Source of the DNA: Valencia hispanica
Taxonomy: Eukaryota; Chordata; Actinopteri; Cyprinodontiformes; Valenciidae
Assembly: GCA_963556495.2 (NCBI GenBank)
Contig: OY747709.1
Location: 15,919,900-15,983,899 of the forward strand
Reading direction: 5' to 3'
DNA length: 64,000 bases
The notes under the pieces are model-generated. The model was given only the letters and a program-made list of their open reading frames with translations, had not been told where the DNA came from and did no database searches. Position numbers and translations under genes: made by a program. Shown piece by piece: positions 1-51,161 of the stretch (position 1 is its first letter; each line of letters opens with the position of its first letter).

Positions 1-484
1 AGAAGTATGTAAGTAAGCAAGGGAGAACTGTGGTAGCTCCTTTTTCAGTCCGCTGACCACCAGTGCAGAGCCAACACGTGGGGAATGGGGCAGGCCTACA
101 TTAAAACTTCACTTTCTCTGGCATTCCTACATGAAAAGTTGAACGGACATATTTTTTGCCGTTCAGAAACTCTAACTTGGCCAAACCTTGAGACAAACAA
201 CGGGCCAATTTCTTATTTAGGTGTTGTGAATTCACGCTTTGGACGCCAACAATATAATTTAGCATGGAGCTTCTCTGCCGTAGATGCTCACATTTGCTGA
301 AAATGAGATTCAAAGGCAGGTGTAAGGAGAACGTAGATTTACGGCTACTGGTGTTGACGTCGAAGTGGATAGCTGCAATATTGTCGTCCAGGACGATATC
401 CTAATCTCCGGTTTCCGTGTTTGCACTTTATGTTTCCTAATCGAAGAGTTATTCTATCCCTATTGTCTTGTTTTTGTGCCGCAG
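1..484. other. mtor intron, no feature recognised
   Basis: Intron upstream of the first visible mtor exon. The start-codon exon (MLGTG... in vertebrates) was looked for and is not here. No repeat recognised. Confidence 0.6.
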
Positions 485-42222
<41,738 letters not shown>

Positions 42223-44234
42223 GTAGGAGGGCTGAAAATTTCAGGAATAAATTGACTGAAAACCAAGCATGCCCTTTGCAAATATGGAACTACTTCAGCC
42301 TATCGAAAACACGATCTGTAACTGAAATAGATGAGCTCTAATTTGAATGTAATGTATGTCCGTTAGAACTGAAAAGGGGATCAGAGGTGCACAGAATCAC
42401 ATTATAATTTGATGTCCTCTCTGAAAGTCAAGGTTCTATCTAATAAATTGCCATGGAAAAGATATTGTACTTCTCATGTCACCCTGCACTACAAGGTTTT
42501 GATACCTTTTGTCATTTTTTCCATGCAATTTTCTCCTTTTTTCCCCTTTTTCTGTGCTGTTGGCATGGCATGGAGAAATCTGTTTTCCAGCCATCTAATT
42601 TGACGCTCGCCTCCTTTTCATCTCTGAGTGTCTGGACTTGTGTTTCTTTGGGGCCTGTTTTCGATTTCTTGGGAGCCGCGATGATGAATGATGGGAGCCT
42701 GCACTCTGGTGTTATCCCCATCTGGTTCTCACCTCTCTAGGATTTCCCATAAAAGATTTTGCCTTGACTTTGCAAGAGCACAATGAAAGCCTGGCTTTTA
42801 CTCAAGCCTGGCACTGTTAGGAAAAATACTTTCATTTCTGCAGTAGTTGACGATGTTAGTTGGTGAACTTTTGATTGTTTGGAGCTACTCCTGCTGTTTT
42901 TGAAAGGTAACTTAATGTTATGTAATATCCCACTACAACTCATTAGCAACTTTTTAGAAAATCTGAAACAAATGGTTAATTCTGTAGCTATTGGAGATTC
43001 ACTTATCAGAGTTTTGTGGTTGCGTTTGGATCTCAGTTTTTTTTGTAAAGCTTTGAGCTGCACTAAAAACATCTGACTTGATTGGAGGTTCTCTTTAAAT
43101 AACTGCCATAGGAAAGCATAAAACCATTTAAAGTTTTTCCTAGCTATGCTTTTCTTAGAAGTCTCTTATCAAATTTGTTAGAAGCAGAGGCGACATCACT
43201 CTGTGAGAGAGAAAAGTTGCTGTAAAACAGGGTTTTAAGACAAAATGATGAGTTTTGACATTTTCAACTGTCTTTAGAATCTTATATCAGCATGGTTAAT
43301 GGAGCCAGCATTGCAGAATACAGTCTTCACTTATATTTACCACACAATTTAGACATTTACCTTGACTCTGCAAACTGCGAAAGGCTGCCAGCATTTCCAA
43401 ATCCAGCATGCTTCATAACAGACAAAAGTTGAAAGCTCAAAATGATAAAACCGAGCATCTTTGCTCTAGTATCTTCACCCTTCCTGTTATCTGCTGAACG
43501 TCTCAGTCTCCCCCGCTCTCCTGCAGCCGGAATAGCAGATATGCCTCAACATGGTATAGAATGCCCATTTTCCTTTTAAATAGCTTTCCACGTCTCTGTC
43601 CTTTCAACAGATCTCACTTATACAAAAACTTCCTAACTTTGAGTCTTCGTCCCTCAGTAACAATTTCCAGACCTAAGAATATTGTTTCTAATTGGACATT
43701 TTTCATCTTTGATCAATTTTCTTAAACGGTGATGGAAAAATCTGAAGGCCATCGGTTATTTTGACAGATTGCAATTCACACACACATCATGCCATCATAC
43801 ATCAAGCACATGAACACAGATGAGGATTCTCTGTTAAGCTTGTTCTGGTTTAATAATTATTAAAATGAAAAAGAATTAAATGCTATTGAATATGTCACAA
43901 TTAGCATTTAAAAATAGTAATTATGGTCGGATTTGTTTTGACACGGTCAGTCAAAATGACTTTCAACGAAAAATGTTTAACGTCTGTTTTTACTGCCTCC
44001 TGATGGTTCTTAGCTATGGTGCGTTCACTGATCGGAAAATGATTGCTTCCGACTAGTAGGCCACAAGTCATTGGCTGATCACAAGCCGTTATCTTGGTGA
44101 ACTATTGTCTTTCTGCTGTCGTGCCCTACAACTTGAAACACAGTTGAAATTGCTGGAACTATTCTTTAATGATAATCTGAAAAAAGTAGATAAGCATTAT
44201 ATATTTTTTTAACAACATGAGTAAATATATCAAA
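42223..44234. other. start of mtor intron after exon 28, nothing recognised
   Basis: 2 kb with no repeat family or coding sequence identified. Confidence 0.4.
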
Positions 44235-44625
44235 TAGGGATGTAAGAAAATATCGATTCACCAATATAATTTTTTATTTCCCTATATTGTATGGATGATT
44301 TTTTAAATTAAAAATATGTATATTTTTAGGATTTGAATGGAACCATTATTGATGACAGTCATTTTGGTAGTAAATATAAAAGTATGATTGTTACTTGGTG
44401 GCTGTTTTCACCTTCTCTGTTCCAGTGGATCAACTAGATCTAATGATAAACTGGATGTGTTAAGTATGAAACAAGTTGGAATGTTTAGAATGCTGTGACA
44501 GTTTTACTACAGTTAAATTCAGTTTTAAAAATCACAATATATAGTCTTACTCATAGTATTGTGATATATCACAGTATATTATATCGTCCCCCCTGTATTG
44601 CGATACATATTGTATCGCCAGATCC
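44235..44625 (+). mobile_element. hAT-like short element, copy D
   Basis: Starts TAGGGATGTAAGAAAATATC. Contains 'gatttgaatggaaccattat', 'gtggatcaactagatctaa' and the 'tattgtatcgccagat' block. The right terminus is lost. Confidence 0.75.
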
Positions 44626-45052
44626 ATAGATTTTCCTACTCTCTAGAAGCCTATAATACTTATTATAAAACTGATTGTGATAGCCTCTTTGGATAGCCTC
44701 ATTTACATTTAAAGTCCACCGAAAAACAGGAATGGCCAATTTATAGCAGCCAAACCCTGAATGTTCCTCGTCATAGCTCCCTTTATAGTGATAAAGTTTG
44801 TCACAGTGGTAACTGGTCTCCTGTATTTCCTCCCTGCACTGCTGCCAAATGGTTAATTTTATGGGGTAGTGCTGGGCATTATAGATATATATCATGATAT
44901 AAAACAAATCACTATTTTTGTCAAAGATATCAGAAGGTTATTTTTGATTTAAATATTTATTTCCAAAAGTTTAACATCTCATCAGACATTATGCAGCTGT
45001 TTCGGAAAAATTAAAGGAGGTTAGGGCTGGCAATAAGGATTAAAATTATATA
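44626..45052. other. mtor intron, nothing recognised
   Basis: AT-rich, no identified feature. Confidence 0.4.
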
Positions 45053-45549
45053 CAGACCCTTTCCAAAAAATTTGAATATCATGGAAAACTTTATTTATTT
45101 CCATAATTCCATTCAAAACATCAAACTTCCATAGATTATAGATTCTGGACCCACAACTTAAACCATTTCAAGTATTTAGTTGTTTATTTGTACTTGATTT
45201 GGGCTTAAAGCTCATAAAACCCACGAAAACAAGAATGGTGAAGAAATCACCATTTAGTTCTCAGTTTTTGTAGAAAAAAGAAAGAAATTCTCCGATGATG
45301 GAAAAGTCAATTGGATTCAGTGTTCCCTCGCCCGGACACGGGTCACTGGGGCCCCCCTCTGGAGCCTGGCCTGGAGGTGGGGCACGTTGGCGAGCGCCTG
45401 GTGGCCAGGCCTCTACCCATGGGGCCCGGTCGGGCTTAGCCCGAAGAGGTTACATGGGTCCCCCTTCCCATGAGCTCACCACCTGTGGGAGGGGCCATAG
45501 CGGTCGGGTGCTGTGTAGGATGGGCGGTGGCCGAAGGCGGGGACCTTGG

Positions 45550-46639
45550 CGGTCCGATCCTCGGTTGCAGAAGCTGGGTCTCGGGACATGGAATGTCACC
45601 TCTCTGGTGGGGAAGGAGCCGGAGCTGGTGTGCGAGGTTGAGAGGTTTCGACTGGACATAGTCGGACTTGTCTCGACGCACGGCTCTGGCTCTGGAGCCC
45701 GTCTCCTCGAGAGGGGTTGGACTCTCTTCCACTCTGGAGTTGCCCCCACTGAGAGGCGCCGAGCTGGGGTGGGCATACTTGTTGCCCCCCATCTTGGCGC
45801 CTGTACGTTGGGGTTTACCCCGGTGAACTAGAGGGTAGCCTCCCTCCGCCTACGGGTGGGGGGACGGGTCCTGACTGTTGTTTGCGCTTACGCACCAAAC
45901 AGTACCTGGTGATGAGTTGGCTCCGATGGTGGGGGAGGACGCCGGACAAACCTGGAAGGCCCAAACGTGTTGTGAGGGTCTGCTGGGAACATCTGGCAGA
46001 GTCTCCTGTCAGAAGGAGCTTCAACTCATACCTCCGGCAGAACTTCGAACACGTCCCGGGGAAGGCGGGGGACATTGAGTCCGAGTGGACCATGTTCCGC
46101 GCCTCCATTGTCGAGGCGGCTGACCGGAGCTGTGGCCGCAAGGTGGTCGGTGCCTGTCGCGGCTGCAACCCCCGAACCCGCTGGTGGACACCAGCGGTAA
46201 TGGATGCTGTCAGGCTGAAGAAGGAGTCCTATCGGGCCATTTTGGCTTGTGGGACCCCTGAAGCAGCTGATAGGTACCGGCAGGCCAAGCGGAGTGTGGC
46301 TCGGATGGTCGCGGAGGCAAAAACTCGGGCGTGGGAGGAGTTTGGAGAGGCCATGGAGAACAACTTCCGTACGGCTTCCGTACGGGGGGGGGGAAGCGGT
46401 CTGCCACCAATGGGGACGGTGTGCTGCTGACCTCGACGCGGAACGTTTTGGGTCAGTGGATGGAATACTTCGAAGAACTCCTCAATCCCACCAGCGCGCC
46501 TTCCAATCTGGAAGCAGGGTTTGGGGACTTTGGGTCGGGCTCTCCAATCTCTGGTGCTGAGGTCACCGAGGTTGTTAAAAAGCTCCTCGTTGGCAAGGCT
46601 CCGGGGGTGGATGAGATTCGGCCGGAGTTCCTCAAGGCG
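45550..46639 (+). pseudogene. LINE endonuclease/linker remnant
   Basis: Reads LGLGTWNVTSLVGKEPELVC then FRLDIVGLVSTHG and RRRAGVGILVAPHLG, the N-terminus of an APE-type endonuclease. There is a stop at 45828-45830, a deletion, then another frame with PGRPKRVVRVCWEHLAE, NPRTRWWTPAVMDAVRLKKE and AWEEFGEAMENN. It ends at LLVGKAPGVDEIRPEFLKA, the usual lead-in to the RT. High GC compared with the surroundings. Non-functional. Confidence 0.8.
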
Positions 46640-47166
46640 TTAAATAGTTAAATTATGTGTTAAACCTCCATCTTAATTTTTTTTTTTTTACAAATCAGCC
46701 TGATAATGTATTTCTTTGTCTTTTTTATTGTATATCCTAAGATAAATATCCTGCAACGTACAAACCATCTGAGTAATGACAAAAAAATCTTTACAGGTTT
46801 AACATAGGCATTTTCTCAGATCAACAACAAGAAAAGTACCATCTGAACAGTAAAAGAAAAGAACATGTTGCCACATAGAGTAGGTTTTGCGTCTTATCTT
46901 AATAATTATGGAAGGAAATTATATCAATAACACTACCTGCCTTTGTCTTCACACCACTGGTCACTATTGATCCTTTTCTACTCTCTTACAGGTCATCAGA
47001 GTTCACCAGAATCGTAACATTTATAATTTCACAACTACTAATCTAAAAGTTCAACAACTTTTGTAAAATCTGTAACAGATTTGTTTCTGAACAAAGTGGA
47101 AATAAAGGGGTGAGAACTTGAACTACTGGTGGATTTCCTGTTTATCAGAGGGGTTTGTGGCTGTGA

Positions 47167-48936
47167 CTAGGCAACATGGAATGTTTTGAAACAGTTTCTC
47201 TCTTCAGTGAAGCAGAGACGCACGTCACATTTCTCACAGATGGGGTTGGTTGCATTGGTTTTGCAGATTTTGCAGCGGCCATGCTTGGCACATTTCACAG
47301 GCCAGTGTGCAACCTGGTCCAGACGCACATCATCAGGAACTCCGACACGGACTCTCTTGGGAGGTGGTGGTGGAGGTGGGGTGTTGCTGTCAAGTGATGG
47401 GCGCCCCCTTTTTGCTTGGATGAGGATGAGGCTTGTTGCTACCTCTCCCTGGAATCTTCTTTGATTCAGTGACCTCTGACCAAGCAGCTTGCAGTCACAG
47501 CAGTAGGTCAGCCACGCATTGACCAGGGCTAGCATGATGCTGTGCCAGAACAAGTAGATGTACCACCTTCGTGACCTCATGTTGTACTTGTACCTGGCAA
47601 TACATCCATCAAGTAGGTCAACCCCCCCCATGAAGGTGTTGTACTCTTTGACAATGTGTGGCCGGTTGACGTCAATGAATGTCTTCTCTTGTTTGCTCCA
47701 GCGGCGAGCTTTGTCTTGTGGTGCCACTGTTGTTTGAGAAGAGATCAAGGTGACCGATCTGTTGTCATGCCACTTTACAATGCCCATGGACCCCTCTTTC
47801 TCCATCCTGGCATCAAAAGTTCCTCTGCCTCTCTTGGCAAGACTATTGTCATCCTCAAGCTGACATCCAGATAAGCGATTGCTGCGGAGTGTCCCTGTAA
47901 TACACAAACAACAAAAACAAATGAGTATACACCAGAATAAAACAAAAGTGAGAATAGGACAATAGTAAAAGATTATACTTGTTTATGTTTTGTGTCTGTG
48001 TACGTGCGTGTGTGTGTGTGTTTCTGTTTGTTACCTGTGTAGAATATCTGTCGTTGAAGAAGCTCAAGCACCAATGGGGCAGAAGAGAACAGGTTGTGTG
48101 CAAAAACTTTGTAGTTCTGGCTTGGCGGAAGAGTTTCACACAGCTTGAGCACCACGTCTCCTCCCATGCCAATTGTGGTTCTTTTCCCAGTGCCACCTTC
48201 ATACACCAGAGGAAGTGCAGCGGGCCCAGATCTTGAATCCCCAGGGATGGGGCTTGCTCTTGACATACTGCCTTATTGGGCTGCGCATTCCTCTAAAAGA
48301 CACCCTTTGCTCATCGATAGAGTTGTACTCTTCTGGAGGGATCTCAAGACATTGTTTGCGGAACATATCAAGCCATGGACGGATCTTCCAGTACTTGTCC
48401 CCTTCTTGCCTGTTTGATGAATCTGTATTGTCAGCGAAGTGAAGAGATGCGAGGAGGGTCTGAAAACAGTTGCGTGACATGTTATCGGCTACCATGGCAC
48501 ACCTTGTGTTGTTTTCTCAGTAGGCACGGTTTCCTGGAAGCTGGCAAAGACCCATGCGTAGGTACATGCCAATTAGAATTTCAAGCTCCTTGACTGTGGT
48601 GTTCACATTCTTGAACAAGGCAGATGTTTGGACACTGTACAGATTGGTTTGCTCCATCACTGACTCCACCATCTCTTCTGTAATGAACCTCCTGAAGTAC
48701 TGCAGGGGAGTGGGAAGCTCATCTGGAGGAGTGACACTCTCTCCTTTGAAGGTACAGTCAGGGGCTTCAAAAGGTTTCTTTCTCCATGAAAACTTTTCTT
48801 TTCCAGTACGATGCGTGTTGGTTAAGATACTTGGTTGAGGTATTTCTCTTGGTTGAGACACCTCCCCATCTGGTTGAGACACCTCCCCATCTGGTTGAGA
48901 CACATATGACATAAATGTCCCCACATTTTTTTTCAA
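47167..48936 (-). pseudogene. piggyBac (PGBD-like) transposase, spliced and broken
   Basis: Cut-and-paste transposase of the piggyBac superfamily. The N-terminal part (48517-48936; first clear ATG at 48910-48912) runs to LCQLPGNRAY, then a TGA in the position of Trp before ENNTRCAMVADNMSRN. Next SIDEQRVSFRGM (first Asp), a deletion and frameshift near 48205, then MGGDVVLKL and VFAHNLFSS, where the family's catalytic Asp is His. Exon break at 48035 (GTAACA) to 47894 (TTACAG), 140 bp. The C-terminal half has EYNTFMGGVDLLDG (third Asp) and a Cys/His cluster CAKHGRCKICK...CEKCDVRLCF, the piggyBac zinc finger. The stop, frameshift and lost Asp make it inactive. Confidence 0.88.
48857..48903. repeat. 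21-bp tandem repeat inside the piggyBac frame
   Basis: 'gttgagacacctccccatctg' repeated, encoding SQPDGEV units on the minus strand. Confidence 0.85.
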
Positions 48937-49880
48937 CCATTTTTAGACTGACTTCCCGATGTGACATATTTGTCACACCAATATTTACTTGATGGTTTTA
49001 TGCAAAGTTCTTCAAGAAATTTGGAAACAATAGTTTATTTTTGACAAACAGCATTATGTGTAAACATTGCAACCGTTGAATTGAATCAATCTTACCTTTT
49101 AGCCTCAGAAAGAGCTTGCTCCAAATTAGCTGGCTAGCGGGTTTTTCCACATGCAACTTTCAGTCAAGTTCGGTTGGTTGTATCGAAACACATGATCACC
49201 CTAGTGGTCACATGACCTGTTATAAATGTGCTATAGGTGTTACTCTGGGACTTCATGAGAGAAAATCAAGAATCTAGGTTAACATGGAACCATCCAGAAC
49301 GTTAATAGGGCATGAGACACCAGTGTCACTGTGGGTCCTTATGGGTTAAGCTGCTGCCCCCGCGACCCGACCCCGGATAAGCGGAAGAAGATGGATGGAG
49401 AAAGAAATTCTTCATCAAATCAATACAAATAAGGTACTTTCAAAAAGATATATCAATCTTCAATACTTGGTAGGGAATCCCTTCCCTTAATCACTGCCTT
49501 GATGTGGCGTGGCATTGAGGCAATCAGCCTGTGGCATTGCCTGGGAGTTATGGAAGCCCAGATTTCCTTGTTGCTCGCTGTCAGCTCTTCTTTGTTTTTT
49601 GGTCTGGTGCCCCTCATTTTCCCCTTGATAATACCCCATAGATTCTCAATGGGGTTTAGGTCCTGCGAGTTGGCTGGTCAGTCAAGCTTTGTAATGACAT
49701 GGGCATCAAAGCAGGTTTTGGTGCTTCTGGCGGTATAGGCAGGGTCCAGGTCTTGCTGAAAGATGAAATCTGTATCTCCATACAGATCCTCAGCAGAAGG
49801 AATCATGAAGTCCTCACAATTATTCTGGTAGACTGATGCGGTGACATTTGATTTAAGAAAGCAGAGTTTACCAACACTAT

Positions 49881-50991
49881 ACTTGAACACAAAACTTCCT
49901 TTTAAACATGCTGTAAAACAAGATGGAAGGCCTTGGGTAGATATCACTTTTAACTAAGGAAAACCAGGGGGCGCATTGCTGAATTTGTTTAGATACCGTT
50001 GATATTCCAAAAATTCAATCTTGATAAATCGAAAAATTATATAAATGTATTTTTCATCGATATATTACTCAGCCTTACTATGGGGCTTTGCGTTATTTAG
50101 AAAAACCCTTAAAATGCAGACATTTTTGTCACCATCAGGATAAGTTGTATTCTTGTCAGTTCATTTCTGCGTACGGGATAAAATTTGGCCTTTAATTAGG
50201 TTTTTGCTCGATGTGTCGTCTATAACTGATTTCTTGTCCTATAAAGGGAGCCCTTGTAACCCCCTGTAAGAAATTCCATCCGGGTCATAAACATGATAAA
50301 ATGGTGTTTTGCTTTTCAAGTAGGAAGCCTCTGGTATTTAACTAGACTGTAGAGTAGAGCATGTGCGTTCTCTTTCCTCTATTTGGGTTATGTGTCTTGG
50401 GACCTTTGTCCAGGATGTCAGCTTCTGACCCTGGCATGAATGAATCACTTTTAGACGGTAAAATGTTTTACGTATCAATTAATTGTCGTTTTTCTTTTAA
50501 AAATATCTTTATTTTTTCCATCACATTAAACGACGTCAATAAAAAGCTGTACACATTTTTACAAAATACACATTTTCATCATGGACTTTTATCAAAGACA
50601 CAATGAACAGGGAATACCTTTCGTTATAGGTTATATCCCATCAGCAATTCACAAACACTATTCTTTAAATCTTTAAATATGCCCTACAATTCCCCACGAT
50701 TTCCATTGTAACCAGTATTAACTAAAACACAACCTAATGCAATAAGAGAATTGATTAAAACCCAGTTGCCGATATTGGACAGTGGTTTAAAATAACACAT
50801 CCCCCCCCCCCCACACACACACACAATTTACAATCCAACACGACATAAACATAAACACATTCATCTGACTGTAATTTAAACAGACCATCACAAACGCTTC
50901 ACTCGCTTTGCTCTCGAGTTGAAGACACAATTTGTTCCTACAGGTATTAGACAGATCTATGATCTTGATCCAGGAGGCACAGCTGAGGCAC
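49881..50991. other. Intergenic side of angptl7, probable 3'UTR
   Basis: On the minus strand this follows the angptl7 stop. An AATAAA (plus TTTATT at 50508-50513) would give a 3'UTR of about 480 bases. 50801-50824 is a C-run plus CA repeat within it. The rest is unrecognised. Confidence 0.45.
50801..50824. repeat. C-run followed by CA repeat
   Basis: Short simple repeat (about 11 C then CACA), inside the probable angptl7 3'UTR. Confidence 0.9.
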
Positions 50992-51161
50992 TTAGGGTCG
51001 GAAACCCACAGGCCGGACCTTCATCTCCACTCTCTTCATAGAATAGTTGGGGCCGTGCCAGGCATACCAAGTGATCCCATCTGTGCTCTTTGTGTGCTCA
51101 CCGTAGCGGTAAAAAACGCCGTTCAGGTTGGAGTCGGTGCAGCAGTTATACCAGTAACCAC
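50992..51161 (-). CDS. angptl7: angptl7 exon 5 (terminal)
   Basis: [20 protein letters not shown] through [10 protein letters not shown], then TAA at 50992-50994. Confidence 0.95.

Larger units (their letters stand above)
46644..49345 (-). mobile_element. piggyBac element in TTAA sites
   Basis: TTAA at 46640-46643 and 49346-49349. The right end, read on the minus strand, is CCCATAAGGACCCACAGTG, a piggyBac-style terminus. The left end does not mirror it, so that terminus is degraded or lost. Removing the element rejoins the LINE as 'aaggcgTTAAgctgctg'. Carries a spliced transposase gene. Confidence 0.78.
45292..49398 (+). mobile_element. LINE copy with 13-bp target duplication, itself split by piggyBac
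   Basis: Flanked by agaaagaaattct at 45279-45291 and 49399-49411. The 5' part (45292-46639) encodes an endonuclease start and linker. The 3' end (49350-49398) reads 'gctgctgcccccgcgacccg' to 'gaagatggatgg', the tail typical of an abundant fish LINE family. The whole reverse transcriptase between them is absent. Confidence 0.82.
45053..49880 (-). mobile_element. Tc1-type transposon fossil interrupted at 45292-49398
   Basis: The left terminus after TA is CAGACCCTTTCCAAAAAATT, and the family leader runs to 45291. After the 4.1-kb insertion it resumes at 49399 with minus-strand transposase scraps: YGDTDFIFQQDLDPAYTARS and TKTCFDAHVITKLD at 49678-49790, then the N-terminal part as far as 49490. 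Same family as 54838-55806, in opposite orientation. Confidence 0.8.

Noticed and set aside
45295..46430. GC-rich open frames of 100-180 codons as a host gene
   Set aside because: They read as LINE endonuclease and linker in several frames with a stop and deletion, flanked by a target duplication.
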